Assembly: GCA_039944855.1 (NCBI GenBank)
Contig: JBDUXZ010000008.1
Span: 1-64,000 of the forward strand
From: Rhodothermales bacterium
GTDB taxonomy: Bacteria > Bacteroidota > Rhodothermia > Rhodothermales > JANQRZ01
Reading direction: 5' to 3'
Length of the DNA: 64,000 nt
This document shows, piece by piece, positions 53,880 to 62,628 of this stretch. How positions within the stretch are numbered: the first letter of the stretch is position 1; each line of letters begins with the position of its first letter. The position numbers and the translations under genes were made by a program. The notes under the pieces are model-generated. The model searched no databases. It was not told the origin of the DNA and was given only the letters and a program-made list of their open reading frames with translations.

Positions 53880-55624
53880 GACTCGGCACCCACCTCGCCG
53901 GAGGCGTCCTCGCCTACACCGTCAGCGCCACGTTCTTCCAGCTCCCGTGGACCGCCACGGGCCTCGTCGCCGCGGCCACCGCCGCCGTCCTCCCCGACAT
54001 CGACACCCGGGGCTCCACCGTCGGCCGCGTGTGCACCCCCGTCGCCCGGCGCATCGAGCGCCGGTGGGGCCACCGCACCATCACCCACTGTTACGCCGCG
54101 CAGGGCACGGTCGCCGCCCTCGCCCTCCCGTTCCTCTGGCTCGGCCTCCCCCACCTCTACGCCGCCGCCGTCGCCGGCTACGTCTCCCACTGCTTCCTCG
54201 ACACGTGGACCGTCCAGGGCGTCCGCGTCTTCTGGCCGTGGTCCGACCGCCGGGGCGTATTCCCCTACTACAACCGCCAGGAGACGGCCTACCGCACCAC
54301 CACCGGCAGCCGCGTCGACACCTTCTTCGGCGTCGGCTTCCTCTGCCTCACCGTCCCCTTCGCCGTCGTCCAGATCGACGGCTACCAGCGCCTCGTCCGC
54401 CGCGTCCAGGCCGACGCCTCCGCCGCCGTCCGCGACTTCCTCGACTGGTCCGCCGACGGCTACCTCGTCTCCGTCTCCGTCGAGGCCTCCGACCCCCAGC
54501 ACCTCCGCCGCCTCTCGGGTACCTTCGAGGCCATCGGTACCACCGGCGCGAACACCCTCCTCGTCCGTGACTCCACCGACGGCCGGGTGTTCTCCCTCGG
54601 CCCGGCCTACTCCGCCAACTTCCAGCCCGACCGCGTCCTCGCCCACCGAGGCCCCCACGTCTCCGTCTCCCGACGCCGCGTCGACCTCGAAGGCCGCGTC
54701 CTCGCCGACCTCGAATCCCTCGTCCCGACCGGACCCGACGGCACCCCCCTCCGCCACCTCATCGACGGCCAGGTCACCGTCACCGAACCCGCCGGCGTCA
54801 CCCCCGACGACCACCGCTTCGATACCGTCACGGGCTCCGACCGCCGCCTCTCCCTCCAGTTCGCCACTCTCGCCGACCTCGAACGGCTGAACCTCTCGGG
54901 CCTCATCGTCGAGACGGGCACCGTCACGCTCCGCGTCTACACCCGCGACGGGGAGGCCGAGCGCTCCGACCCCGGCGGTGCAGGCTCCAGCCCCCTCTCG
55001 GCCTCCACCGTCCGCCGCGTCGCGTTCGCCCACAAACCCTCCGAACCGCCCCGCCTCCTCGTCTCCGAGGGGGATACCGTCGCCGTCGGAGACACCGTGG
55101 CCGTCCTCGCCCCCGCAGCCGCGCAGCACGCCCGCCTCGACATGGACGAGGCCCGCGCCGACCTCGACGCCGTCCGGGCCGAACCGACGCCGGCGACCTC
55201 CGACCCCGTTATCCTCCGCGCCCGCATCGCCTACGCCGAGGCTCGCTCCCGCCGCATCGCCGATCGCCACGCCGCAGGCTTCGAACCAGCCGCCGCCGTG
55301 AACGATGCCCGGGCCGAGGTAGACGACCTCCTCCAGCAGCTCGCCCAGGCCGAGGCCCGCACCGCCGACTGGCGACGCGACAAGGCCGAGCGCGTGCGGA
55401 AAGCCCGCGCCCGCCTCACCCGCGCCGAGCTCCGCGCCGCCCAGGCCGACCGCGACACCTTCGTCCGCTCCGCCGGGGCCGGCGTCGTCCGCCGCATCGA
55501 GCGCCACCCCCGCCCCGACCGCACCGAAGTCCGCGTCGTCCTCGTCGCTCCCCGCGCCACCGACGACCATGCCTCCGCCACCCCGCCCACCAACCCCCAC
55601 GCCGCCCGACCTCCCCGGCCGTAG
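53876..55624 (+). CDS. YdjM-like membrane hydrolase fused to an HlyD-like adaptor segment
   Basis: 582 residues with a GTG start. Residues 1-170 match the YdjM / metal-dependent membrane hydrolase family: MRLGTHLAGGVLAYTVSATF, LPDIDTRGSTVGR, RWGHRTITHCY and GYVSHCFLDTWT, with the family His/Asp ligands and 3-4 helices. Next is a beta-rich region. Near residue 400 a lipoyl-like half appears (LVSEGDTVAVGDTVAVLAP), then a long coiled coil (about 420-530) and the returning half (GVVRRIERHP), as in HlyD/membrane-fusion proteins. A TolC-like gene is encoded 1.6 kb downstream. I know no named protein with this pairing. Overlap with the 83-residue gene suggests coupling. Confidence 0.72.
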   Translation: MRLGTHLAGGVLAYTVSATFFQLPWTATGLVAAATAAVLPDIDTRGSTVGRVCTPVARRIERRWGHRTITHCYAAQGTVAALALPFLWLGLPHLYAAAVAGYVSHCFLDTWTVQGVRVFWPWSDRRGVFPYYNRQETAYRTTTGSRVDTFFGVGFLCLTVPFAVVQIDGYQRLVRRVQADASAAVRDFLDWSADGYLVSVSVEASDPQHLRRLSGTFEAIGTTGANTLLVRDSTDGRVFSLGPAYSANFQPDRVLAHRGPHVSVSRRRVDLEGRVLADLESLVPTGPDGTPLRHLIDGQVTVTEPAGVTPDDHRFDTVTGSDRRLSLQFATLADLERLNLSGLIVETGTVTLRVYTRDGEAERSDPGGAGSSPLSASTVRRVAFAHKPSEPPRLLVSEGDTVAVGDTVAVLAPAAAQHARLDMDEARADLDAVRAEPTPATSDPVILRARIAYAEARSRRIADRHAAGFEPAAAVNDARAEVDDLLQQLAQAEARTADWRRDKAERVRKARARLTRAELRAAQADRDTFVRSAGAGVVRRIERHPRPDRTEVRVVLVAPRATDDHASATPPTNPHAARPPRP

Positions 55625-55820
55625 GGCGCGGCCACAAAAAACGGCCACCGGGGGCTTACGGCCCTGCCCCGGTGACCGCCGGATCGACGATCTGTCGGAT
55701 CTGCGATCCAGACCGACCCTCAACCAGAGTAGCCGACCTGTCCGCATGATACGATGGGAAGGCCCCACACCCCACCCCGCGGGCGTCCCTCGCTGGGGCA
55801 GGACCAACCCCGACTTCCTC

Positions 55821-56732
55821 ATGCGACTCCATCGCTTCCTCCTCTTGACCGCGACCGCGGTCCTCCTCGTCCTCCCCCTCCTCCTCGCCGCCTGCGACAC
55901 GGCCGAGCCCGCCCTCGACCCCGTCGGCCCCGAGCCCATCGAGCCGATCTCGAGCGACCAGCAGGCCCTCGTCGCCGCTGCCTTCGCCGAGGTCGAGGAG
56001 CTCTTCGCTCTCGGCTTCGACGGCAGCGCCCGCAGCGCGGCAGCCACCGCAGACGGGGCGGGCGCTTCGATGCGCGCCCTCGTCGACACGACGACCTACA
56101 CCGGCGTCTACGACGCCGTCAACACGAAGGGCTACCTCGCCACGCTCCAGTACCGCGAGCCCCAGGGCGTCGGCGTCTGGACCGCCCGCGTCCAGCACGC
56201 CCGCCCCGTCACCTACGACGGCGCCACTCTCGACGCTGTCGAAACCGTGACCCTCACGTTCCTCACCTTTGCCGACCTCGAAGCCTTCCTCGCCGACCTC
56301 GCCGCCGGCGCCAACGCCTACCTCGTCGGGACCTCGACCGACCCCGAGGCCGCCTTCTCCGGCTTCGACACGTGGCGCGTCGCCCAGGTGTTCAGCCCCG
56401 GCGAGGGCCTCGCCGTCGTCGGCTTCACGAATGCCCAGCTCCGCGAGTCCGTCACCGTCCGCGAGCCCGTCGCTACGCTCAACGCGAACGGCACCGGCAC
56501 CGTCCGCGACGGCGGTGCCGCCGGCGCCATCCGCACCCGCTACTTCGGCGCCGACTTCGCCGTGGACGACGAGGGCAACGCGACCGGCACCGTCCTCCGC
56601 ACCCTCCTCTCCTCCGGCGACACCGCCGACGGCTCCGTCGTCTCGCGCTCGGATTACCCCGACGGCACCTTCCGCCAGACCCGCCAGCGCGGCGGCGACG
56701 GCGTCGTCGTCCGCGAGAACACGCAGGGTTAA
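55821..56732 (+). CDS. Lipoprotein of unknown function
   Basis: 303 residues with signal and lipobox (VLLVLPLLLAACDTAEP). The mature protein is beta-rich: TKGYLATLQYREPQGVGVWTARVQ, EAAFSGFDTWRVAQVF, and repeated Gly/Thr/Asp strands towards the end (NGTGTVRDGG, NATGTVLRTLLSSGDT). The start at 55821 gives the signal. No family recognised. It is followed by a strong hairpin. Confidence 0.65.
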   Translation: MRLHRFLLLTATAVLLVLPLLLAACDTAEPALDPVGPEPIEPISSDQQALVAAAFAEVEELFALGFDGSARSAAATADGAGASMRALVDTTTYTGVYDAVNTKGYLATLQYREPQGVGVWTARVQHARPVTYDGATLDAVETVTLTFLTFADLEAFLADLAAGANAYLVGTSTDPEAAFSGFDTWRVAQVFSPGEGLAVVGFTNAQLRESVTVREPVATLNANGTGTVRDGGAAGAIRTRYFGADFAVDDEGNATGTVLRTLLSSGDTADGSVVSRSDYPDGTFRQTRQRGGDGVVVRENTQG

Positions 56733-56774
56733 CCCCCCTGCTGATCTGATACGGTAGACCGCTCTCTCCTGCGT

Positions 56775-56801
56775 CCCCTCTCCCCATCCGGGGGAGAGGG
56801 G
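56775..56801. terminator. Strong hairpin after the lipoprotein gene
   Basis: Perfect 11-bp arms CCCCTCTCCCC and GGGGAGAGGGG with a 5-nt loop, extended by GCGT / ACGC outside a small bulge. It lies 43 nt after the stop. The C-rich/G-rich composition resembles the dispersed repeats at 58.2, 58.8, 59.3 and 62.6 kb, so it may be a repeat element serving as a terminator. Confidence 0.55.
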
Positions 56802-56840
56802 CAGGACGCGGGGACCGTCCTTCCCCCTACCCCCACGACC

Positions 56841-57188
56841 ATGCTCGACCACCTCGACCCCTTCCGCCGGCAGTCCGTCGCCCTCGCCCTCTACCGGATG
56901 CTCACCGGCTCCCGCTTCAGCATCTCCGTCGTCCGCGAGTGCCTCGACGTCGCCGCCATCGCTCCCCCCCGCGATCGGCTCGACGCCGTCGCCCTCCACC
57001 ACTGCGCCGACTACGCCGACCTCCCTCCCGGCTTCCACGCCGAACTCGCCAGTCAGACCCTCGCCCTCTTCGCCGGGCGACCCGTCCTCGGCGACGGCTT
57101 CCTCAAAGACCTCGCGGCCGCGGCCGGCATCGACCCCACCGATGCCCCGACCGTCCAGGCCCTCGTCCCGACCTCCGCCCGCGCTTGA
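56841..57188 (+). CDS. Small helical protein of unknown function
   Basis: 115 residues, mostly helical, no signal: SVALALYRMLTGSRFSISVVRECLD, LDAVALHHCADYADLPPGFHAELASQTLALFAG, FLKDLAAAAGID. The regular helices suggest a small soluble adaptor. It ends 12 nt before the TolC-like gene, so cotranscription is likely. Confidence 0.58.
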   Translation: MLDHLDPFRRQSVALALYRMLTGSRFSISVVRECLDVAAIAPPRDRLDAVALHHCADYADLPPGFHAELASQTLALFAGRPVLGDGFLKDLAAAAGIDPTDAPTVQALVPTSARA

Positions 57189-57199
57189 GCCCCGAACCG

Positions 57200-58075
57200 A
57201 TGTGCGCCTCCTACGCCGACCGCTTCAACGATGAGGCCGAGCTCGACCCCGACGATGCTCCCGAGGACGTCCTCTCCGGCCCCCTCTTCACCCTCGCGAT
57301 CCTCGCCGTACTCCTCGCAGTCTCTCCTGCACGTGCCCAGGTCCCCGGAGCCGACGGGCTCGCCCCCGCCGACGCCGTCGGAGCCCTCTACGCCGACACC
57401 TCCTCTGCGGCGGCCGAAGCCTCCCTCCACCTCGAACACGTCCGCCTCGACCTCGCCCGCCACGAGCTCCGCGCCGTCTCCGGCTGGCGCCGGCTCCGCC
57501 CCCAGCTCGACCTCTTCCTCTCCGTCTCCACCCGCGGCCTCGCCTTTCCCTCTATCAGCAGCCAGGGCTACGACCCCGCCTATGCCGCCATCTCCCGCTG
57601 GCCCGGCGACACGTGGGGCGTGACGCTCTCGTGGACCATCGACCAGGTCCTCGACCGCCGCCCCGTCCACCGAGCCCGCGCCGCCGTCGCGCTCGCCGAG
57701 GCCCGGATCGCCCTCACCCACGCCCGCCGCGAGCAGCACGAGGCCGCTCGGCGCGAGCGCCTCCTCGCTCGCGCCGAACGCGATGCCCTCATGCGCCGCC
57801 GGGCCGACCTCGCAGCCGCCCAGCTCCGCATCGAGGCCGCCTTCCTCACCCGCCGCCTCGACGCCCAGCGCGAGCTGCTCCGCCTCGCCCAGATGACCTA
57901 CGACCAGGGCGAGTCCGACTTCTCCGCCCTCGCCCGCCAACGCCTCGCCACCCTCAGCGCCGAACACGCCGTCGCCACGAACACGGCTCGCCTCGCCATA
58001 CTCGACGCCGGCGGCGACGTGGCGACCGCCTTCAGCACGGCATCCCTCACGCTCGACCCCCAGACCGACCGCTAG
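57200..58075 (+). CDS. Short TolC-like outer-membrane efflux protein
   Basis: 291 residues. An unusual acidic N-terminal extension (CASYADRFNDEAELDPDDAPED) precedes a hydrophobic signal (LFTLAILAVLLAVSPARA). The mature part has two long coiled-coil helices (EAEASLHLEHVR-like and QLRIEAAFLTRRLDAQRELLRLAQMTYDQGESDFSAL) around strand segments (LDLFLSVSTRGLAF, GVTLSWTIDQVLDRR). This is one OEP-type repeat set, shorter than the usual 430 to 480 residues. Together with the HlyD-like fusion it hints at an export duct. The start is inferred; a later start at the signal is possible. Confidence 0.65.
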   Translation: MCASYADRFNDEAELDPDDAPEDVLSGPLFTLAILAVLLAVSPARAQVPGADGLAPADAVGALYADTSSAAAEASLHLEHVRLDLARHELRAVSGWRRLRPQLDLFLSVSTRGLAFPSISSQGYDPAYAAISRWPGDTWGVTLSWTIDQVLDRRPVHRARAAVALAEARIALTHARREQHEAARRERLLARAERDALMRRRADLAAAQLRIEAAFLTRRLDAQRELLRLAQMTYDQGESDFSALARQRLATLSAEHAVATNTARLAILDAGGDVATAFSTASLTLDPQTDR

Positions 58076-58082
58076 CCCCTCC

Positions 58083-59753
58083 ATGCTCACCACCGCCCGG
58101 CCCATCTTCGAGAGCGTACCCGGATCGTTCTGCGATCCGGTCGGGCTGGCCGACCAGCAAGCCCAGGGCGTCGTCGCCCTCATCGTTGCCACCTACCCCG
58201 TCGAGAACCAACCAGCCTCCCCGTCTCAACAGAGCAACAACGCGCCCTCTCCCCCTTCTCAAGGAGGAGGACCGCGAGCCGACAGGCCGGCGAAGCCAAC
58301 CGGGGAGGGGGTTTCAATAGAGCCCCCCTCCTCCACACCCGTCCCACTCGGCCCCGTCTATGACGCCTTCGTCGCCGTCTCCGGCCAGCTCCTCGCCGTT
58401 GCCCGCTCCACCCCCGACTACCGCTTTCCCGTCCAGCCCGCTACCGCCCTCCGCCGCTTTATCGACGCCCGCGACGCCCACCGTCCCGTATTCCTCTCCC
58501 TCTTCGAGCTCGACGAGGACGACTGCGCCCGCTTCCTCGAGACGGTCTTTTTCAGCGAGTGCCTGAAGCTCCACGTGGACGGCGTCGCCGACCTCGACCG
58601 CTCCGCCGCCCTCATCGCCCACCAGATCACGCACGCCGGATGCGGCGACGGACTCCCATCGGGCGTCCTCGAGATCAACGACTTCTCCGACCCTACCGCC
58701 CCGCGCGTCCGCCTCATCGACCTCGCCTCGACAGGCATCGCCGGCGAGTTGTGCGATACAAACGATCTCCCCTTTGACAAGCGGGCGTCCCCGCAGGGGG
58801 AGGGGGCCCTCGCCGACGCGCTCCGCCCTCACCTCGACGGCGTCACCGGCCGCGTGCTCCTCTACGACCGCGCCAAGAACCACGCCGTACTCCCCGACCG
58901 CACGGGTCACGGCTTCGACCTCGGAGCCGCCATCGAGCAGGCCAACCGCCTCGCCCTCGCCCGTCGCGGAGACGCATCCATTGTCGCTTCCGGCGACACC
59001 CCCGCCAGGGCGATGCACCGGGCCGCCGCCGAGCTCCGCGCCTCAGCCGACGACGACCAGACCGAGGCCGTCGAAACCTACCTCCGCGAACGCGCCGAGC
59101 GCCCCTGCCTCGTCTCCCCCGACCACCCCCACGCCTCCGCCCTCGGCACCCTCGTCGCCGAACTCCAGGGCCGCACACCGAAGGCGACACTCCCCACCGC
59201 CGCCGCTCTCGAATCCAGCGCCACCGACCAGCTAAGCACCACCGAAACGCTCCCTTCTAACCCCTCCACGTCCACGCCGCTGGGAGAGCAGAGCGCAAAC
59301 GAGAACTCTTCCCCTTCCCAAGGGGGAGTACCGGCCGCAGGCCGGGGAGGGGGTCCCACACCCCCAAACCCCCACACTCCCACACCTGGACCGGAAACGG
59401 TCCGCCGACACACCCTCGCCACCGAGCTCGACCGCCTCCGCTGCGACGTGGTCGCCCTCTTCCAGGACGCCGTCACCCGCGAGCGCGCCCTAGCCCACGA
59501 ATCCCACATCCTCACCGAGCACGCCATACCCTCCCCCGTCCCGCCCGAGCGCACGCCCGAGTACCTCCGCGCCCTCCTCACCGACGACCCGCCGCGCCGC
59601 TGGCACTTCTTCAAACGCCAGCGCGGCAAGACCTATGAGGAGGTCGCCGGCAAGCTCCTCGCCTTCCACGCCGCCCACAGCCACCTCGACACCCCCGAGG
59701 CCCTCCGCGCCGTCCACGACCTCACGAAGCTCTGGACCCGCCTCCACAGATAA
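58083..59753 (+). CDS. 556-residue protein of unknown function carrying in-frame repeat insertions
   Basis: No family recognised, no signal or membrane helix. There are two ordered parts, residues about 90-350 (VYDAFVAVSGQLLAVARSTPDY, SLFELDEDDCARFLETVFFSEC, GVLEINDFSD, VRLIDLASTGIAGEL) and about 440-556 (Tyr/Phe-rich helices, WHFFKRQRGKTYEEVAGKLLAFH). They are separated and preceded by low-complexity Pro/Ser/Gly linkers. At three points the DNA of the linker is a dispersed palindromic repeat read in frame (58244-58313, 58766-58809, 59308-59357), giving peptides such as PSPPSQGGGPRAD and SSPSQGGVPAAGRGGG. It lies 7 nt after the TolC-like gene and 45 nt before the ATPase. Confidence 0.65.
   Translation: MLTTARPIFESVPGSFCDPVGLADQQAQGVVALIVATYPVENQPASPSQQSNNAPSPPSQGGGPRADRPAKPTGEGVSIEPPSSTPVPLGPVYDAFVAVSGQLLAVARSTPDYRFPVQPATALRRFIDARDAHRPVFLSLFELDEDDCARFLETVFFSECLKLHVDGVADLDRSAALIAHQITHAGCGDGLPSGVLEINDFSDPTAPRVRLIDLASTGIAGELCDTNDLPFDKRASPQGEGALADALRPHLDGVTGRVLLYDRAKNHAVLPDRTGHGFDLGAAIEQANRLALARRGDASIVASGDTPARAMHRAAAELRASADDDQTEAVETYLRERAERPCLVSPDHPHASALGTLVAELQGRTPKATLPTAAALESSATDQLSTTETLPSNPSTSTPLGEQSANENSSPSQGGVPAAGRGGGPTPPNPHTPTPGPETVRRHTLATELDRLRCDVVALFQDAVTRERALAHESHILTEHAIPSPVPPERTPEYLRALLTDDPPRRWHFFKRQRGKTYEEVAGKLLAFHAAHSHLDTPEALRAVHDLTKLWTRLHR
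58244..58313. repeat. Dispersed C/G-rich palindromic repeat, copy A (inside a gene)
   Basis: CCCTCTCCCCCTTCTC then AAGGAGGAGGACCGCG and a late CGGGGAGGGGG. It shares with copies C and D the pattern pyrimidine tract, AAGGGGGAG-like, TACCG or ACCG, then GGGGAGG(A/G)GG. It sits within the 556-residue gene without breaking its frame. Confidence 0.6.
58766..58809. repeat. Dispersed C/G-rich palindromic repeat, copy B (partial, inside a gene)
   Basis: TCTCCCCTTTGACAAGCGGG then a short variable part and CAGGGGGAGGGGGCC. It is shorter and more diverged than copies A, C and D, again in frame in the same gene. Confidence 0.45.
59308..59357. repeat. Dispersed C/G-rich palindromic repeat, copy C (inside a gene)
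   Basis: CTTCCCCTTCCCAAGGGGGA, GTACCGGCCGCAGGCC, GGGGAGGGGGTCCC in sequence. The most regular copy together with copy D at 62629. It is in frame within the 556-residue gene. Confidence 0.65.
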
Positions 59754-59765
59754 CCCACGTCGTAG

Positions 59766-59785
59766 GGGCGCAGCACGCTGCGCCC
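59766..59785. repeat. Palindromic repeat between the 556-residue gene and the ATPase gene
   Basis: GGGCGCAGC, AC, GCTGCGCCC: perfect 9-bp arms preceded by CGTAGG. It is the kind of short GC hairpin scattered as intergenic repeats in several phyla. It could act as a transcript hairpin between the two genes. Confidence 0.5.
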
Positions 59786-59798
59786 ACACACGCTTCCC

Positions 59799-60944
59799 AT
59801 GCCGACCTCCACAGCCCGCGTCCCCACGATCTCCCGGCCCGCCGCCCACGCTGCGGGCACGGCCGTCGGCTCGCTCCGGCCCGTCGGCGTCCCCGGTGCC
59901 CCCGACTCCACCGTCCTCACCGACCCCATCCGCCTCGGTAACGGCCACGTCCTCGCCGAACTCGTCGACCGCGCCGTCCTCGGCCGCCACACCCTCCTTC
60001 TCGGCCCCGAGGGCATAGGCAAGACCCGCCTCCTCGAAGACCTCGCCCGCGTCGCCGCCGGCCACCGGCTCCTCCTCGATGGCGACGCCCAGCGACGCGC
60101 CCGCCGCAAGCACGTCCAGATGCCGCAGCGGCCGGGCGAGGCGTTCACCCTCGTCTACGTCGCCGAAGCCGGACCCCACGGCCGCCTCGTGGACGCCCTC
60201 GCCCGCGCCTTCCACGAGCTGGCAATCCTAGCATTGCCAGGCGTGCCGCCCCCCCTCCGCGCTGGGGCCTGCGCCGAGCTTTCTTGGATCGAGGTCAAGA
60301 AGCTCCTCCGCACCGTCGACGAGCGCCAGACCGCCGTCGTCCAGTCCCTCCACGACCTCGCCGGCGGAGGCCGAGCCCCCCGCCTCCTCCTCGTCATCGA
60401 CGCGCTCGACCGCGCCTCTTCAACCCAGGGCCTCTTCCTCCGCGAGCTCCAGCAACGCGCCACGATCGTCGGCGCCGTTCGCTCTCTCCCCCCCTCACGC
60501 TCGCTCCGCACCTTCTTCGCCACCTTCGGCCAGCTCCGCGTCGAGCCCCTCCCGGAGTCCCACACCGCCGCCCTCTTCGAGTACTTCGTCGCGCGCTACG
60601 CCGTCGCCTGCGCCGACCACCGCCACTACCGCCGCGAGGTCCTCCGCCGCGCCGAGGGCAATCCCTCCATCCTCCGCGCCATGATGCACGACGGCGCGCA
60701 GTCCCGCCTCGTCACCGAGCAGGACGTCCGCGACCTCCAGGCCCGCGACGACGCGCCCTTCTTCAACCTCGGCCTCGTCTACGTCTTCTTCCTCATCGGC
60801 CTCGGCGCGCTCCGCGTCCTCATGATCGGCGTCCGCAACACCGACCTCTACATCGTCCTCACCCTCGTCACCGTCCTTGGATACCTGATTTTCAGGGTAT
60901 TCAGGACGTTTTTCATGTTCCAGCCCCGCCCCGAATCTAAATGA
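59799..60944 (+). CDS. Membrane-anchored P-loop (AAA/STAND-like) ATPase
   Basis: 381 residues. Walker A is GPEGIGKT (residues about 69-76) and Walker B LLLVIDALD (about 198-206), followed by an arginine-containing sensor region (TIVGAVRSLPPSR) and a helical lid (RRAEGNPSILRAMM). The last 60 residues contain two membrane helices (LGLVYVFFLIGLGALRVLMI and LYIVLTLVTVLGYLIF), so the ATPase domain is cytosolic and tethered at its C-terminus. No known family was assigned. Following the HlyD-like, TolC-like and 556-residue genes, it could energise or gate that set. Confidence 0.75.
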   Translation: MPTSTARVPTISRPAAHAAGTAVGSLRPVGVPGAPDSTVLTDPIRLGNGHVLAELVDRAVLGRHTLLLGPEGIGKTRLLEDLARVAAGHRLLLDGDAQRRARRKHVQMPQRPGEAFTLVYVAEAGPHGRLVDALARAFHELAILALPGVPPPLRAGACAELSWIEVKKLLRTVDERQTAVVQSLHDLAGGGRAPRLLLVIDALDRASSTQGLFLRELQQRATIVGAVRSLPPSRSLRTFFATFGQLRVEPLPESHTAALFEYFVARYAVACADHRHYRREVLRRAEGNPSILRAMMHDGAQSRLVTEQDVRDLQARDDAPFFNLGLVYVFFLIGLGALRVLMIGVRNTDLYIVLTLVTVLGYLIFRVFRTFFMFQPRPESK

Positions 60945-61030
60945 CCTCGTCCCGACCGAGCACGCTGCGGGGACCGCTCGGACGGCCCTCCTCTCCCCGC
61001 TTCACGCCCACACCCTCAACCCCCAACCCC

Positions 61031-61399
61031 ATGCGCCGCTCCCTCACGACGCTCCAGTCCCTGGCCCTCTCCCTGATGCTGTTCGGCCTCGCCGTCCAGA
61101 TCTCGGCCGGTGCCCTCATCGCCACCGACAGCCCCCCGAAAGCTTCGCCCGTCGAGCACGTCGACGGCGATGGTCACCCCGATCACGGTCACCCGAGCAC
61201 CCCGCTCACCGCCACACTCGTCGACGTCCACCGCGCCTCTATCGGAGGCGACGTACTCGACGCGCTCGCCGCCTTCTTCGGCGGCATCGTGGAGGTCCTG
61301 CGCGGGACGTACATCTGCGGCGACTGCAACCTCCCGAGCGACGACGGCTGCCAGTGCGTCTGCTGGAGCGGCAACCCCCGCCCCGGCGACTGCGACTGA
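61031..61399 (+). CDS. Small exported Cys-rich protein of unknown function
   Basis: 122 residues with an N-terminal export or membrane helix (LQSLALSLMLFGLAVQISAGAL). A His/Asp stretch follows (EHVDGDGHPDHGHP), then a hydrophobic segment and a C-terminal Cys cluster (YICGDCNLPSDDGCQCVCW, ending GDCD). The six cysteines may form disulfides or bind metal. No family recognised. Confidence 0.58.
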   Translation: MRRSLTTLQSLALSLMLFGLAVQISAGALIATDSPPKASPVEHVDGDGHPDHGHPSTPLTATLVDVHRASIGGDVLDALAAFFGGIVEVLRGTYICGDCNLPSDDGCQCVCWSGNPRPGDCD

Positions 61400-61463
61400 C
61401 CCACCCGCACGTCACCCCTGAACGTCCACACACCAACGCGTCCACACCCAAACCCCCGTCGCC

Positions 61464-61631
61464 ATGCTCACGTGCATTCCCCACGACCTCCCCGCTCCCT
61501 CCCCTGACGCCGACGACGTCCGTACCGCCCTCGGTCCCCTCGCCACCGACGGCCTCATGGAAGCCGTCGATCACTACATCCCCACCCCAGACGTGACCGG
61601 CCACAATCCGCCGCCGACCGGCGGAAGCTGA
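61464..61631 (+). CDS. Small paralogous protein A (55 aa)
   Basis: 55 residues starting MLTCIPHDLPAPSPDADDVR. It shares with the next small gene the core DVR.A.GPLAT..LM.AVD.YIPTPD and the ending PPP.GG. The two lie 100 bp apart on the same strand. Conservation of the core at amino-acid level, together with proper starts, supports real genes. Function unknown. Confidence 0.55.
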   Translation: MLTCIPHDLPAPSPDADDVRTALGPLATDGLMEAVDHYIPTPDVTGHNPPPTGGS

Positions 61632-61731
61632 CGGCCCCCAAGCCGGAGCCTATCGTCTCCCCGGCCCGACCGCGTGCGCCACGGAGAGCACGCAGCCGGT
61701 TCCCTTCCTCCGTGCCCAGATCCCCACCCTC

Positions 61732-61878
61732 ATGCTCCATCCCCCTGCCCGGAAAGCTGCCGACGCCGACGTCCGCGACGCCTTCGGCCCCCTCGCAACC
61801 GAACGGCTCATGGCGGCCGTCGACAGCTACATCCCGACCCCCGACGCGACGGAGAACCCGCCGCCGAGCGGCGGATGA
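61732..61878 (+). CDS. Small paralogous protein B (48 aa)
   Basis: 48 residues starting MLHPPARKAADADVRDAFGP, with core ATERLMAAVDSYIPTPD and end PPPSGG, paralogous to the gene just upstream. No signal peptide. It might be a small regulator or a toxin/antitoxin-like peptide, but nothing shows this. Confidence 0.55.
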   Translation: MLHPPARKAADADVRDAFGPLATERLMAAVDSYIPTPDATENPPPSGG

Positions 61879-61945
61879 CCCAGTGCCCCGGCGCATGCCT
61901 CATCGCGCCGGGGCATTGCTGAACCCCTCTCGCCTAGAGTAGACC

Positions 61946-62608
61946 ATGCGTGCTCCCGCCCACCGCCTCTTCCCGATCCTCTCGGCGAGCCTCCCCTTCG
62001 TCGCGGTCCTCGTGGCGTCCGCGCTCCTCGCCGGCTGCCGGGACGCGGACCTTGCCCCCGCCCGTTCCCCACGGACCGTCCCTCTCGCGGCCCCTCACGC
62101 GGAACGATATCCCGCCGTCGTCTGGCGTGTCATCGACGGCGACACCGTAGAGCTCGTCCTCGATGACGGGGACCCCATCGAAGAGGGCAAGTTCGTGAAG
62201 GTTCGCGTCCGGGGCATCGACACGCCGGAGCACCACGCCTCCTCGAAGCTCGACCGCGACGCCGAGCGCTCTGCCATCGACCGCCGGACCATCCGCACCC
62301 TCGGCACGGCAGCCACCGCGCATGCCGAGTCCCTCCTCCCCCTCGGCGCAGCCGTCACCATCGAAGGCTCGGACCGCGACCGCTACGGCCGCCTCGTCGC
62401 CTTCCTCTCGGCCGAAGACGCCGCCGGTCAGCCCTTCGACTTCGGCGGCCGGATGATAGGAGACGGCTACGCCCACGCCTACGACGGCGCCGGACGCTAC
62501 CCCCACCCCCGCATGAGCTACTACCGCGCCCTCCAGCGCCAGGCCCGCGAACACGGCCTCGGCCTGTGGGCCGCCGATCCGGACGCCACCGCCCGCCTGT
62601 CCCCCTGA
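61946..62608 (+). CDS. Thermonuclease-family (SNase) lipoprotein
   Basis: 220 residues with lipobox (VASALLAGCRDA). The staphylococcal-nuclease fold shows VVWRVIDGDTVEL (Asp for Ca2+), KVRVRGIDTPEHH (catalytic Arg and Asp region), GSDRDRYGRLVAFL (catalytic Arg) and DGYAHAYDGAGRYPHP. Length and motif order are typical. It would be a surface nuclease. An endonuclease I gene follows, 90 bp downstream, with a dispersed repeat between them. Confidence 0.88.
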   Translation: MRAPAHRLFPILSASLPFVAVLVASALLAGCRDADLAPARSPRTVPLAAPHAERYPAVVWRVIDGDTVELVLDDGDPIEEGKFVKVRVRGIDTPEHHASSKLDRDAERSAIDRRTIRTLGTAATAHAESLLPLGAAVTIEGSDRDRYGRLVAFLSAEDAAGQPFDFGGRMIGDGYAHAYDGAGRYPHPRMSYYRALQRQAREHGLGLWAADPDATARLSP

Positions 62609-62628
62609 GAACGCCCCGCGCAGCACAA

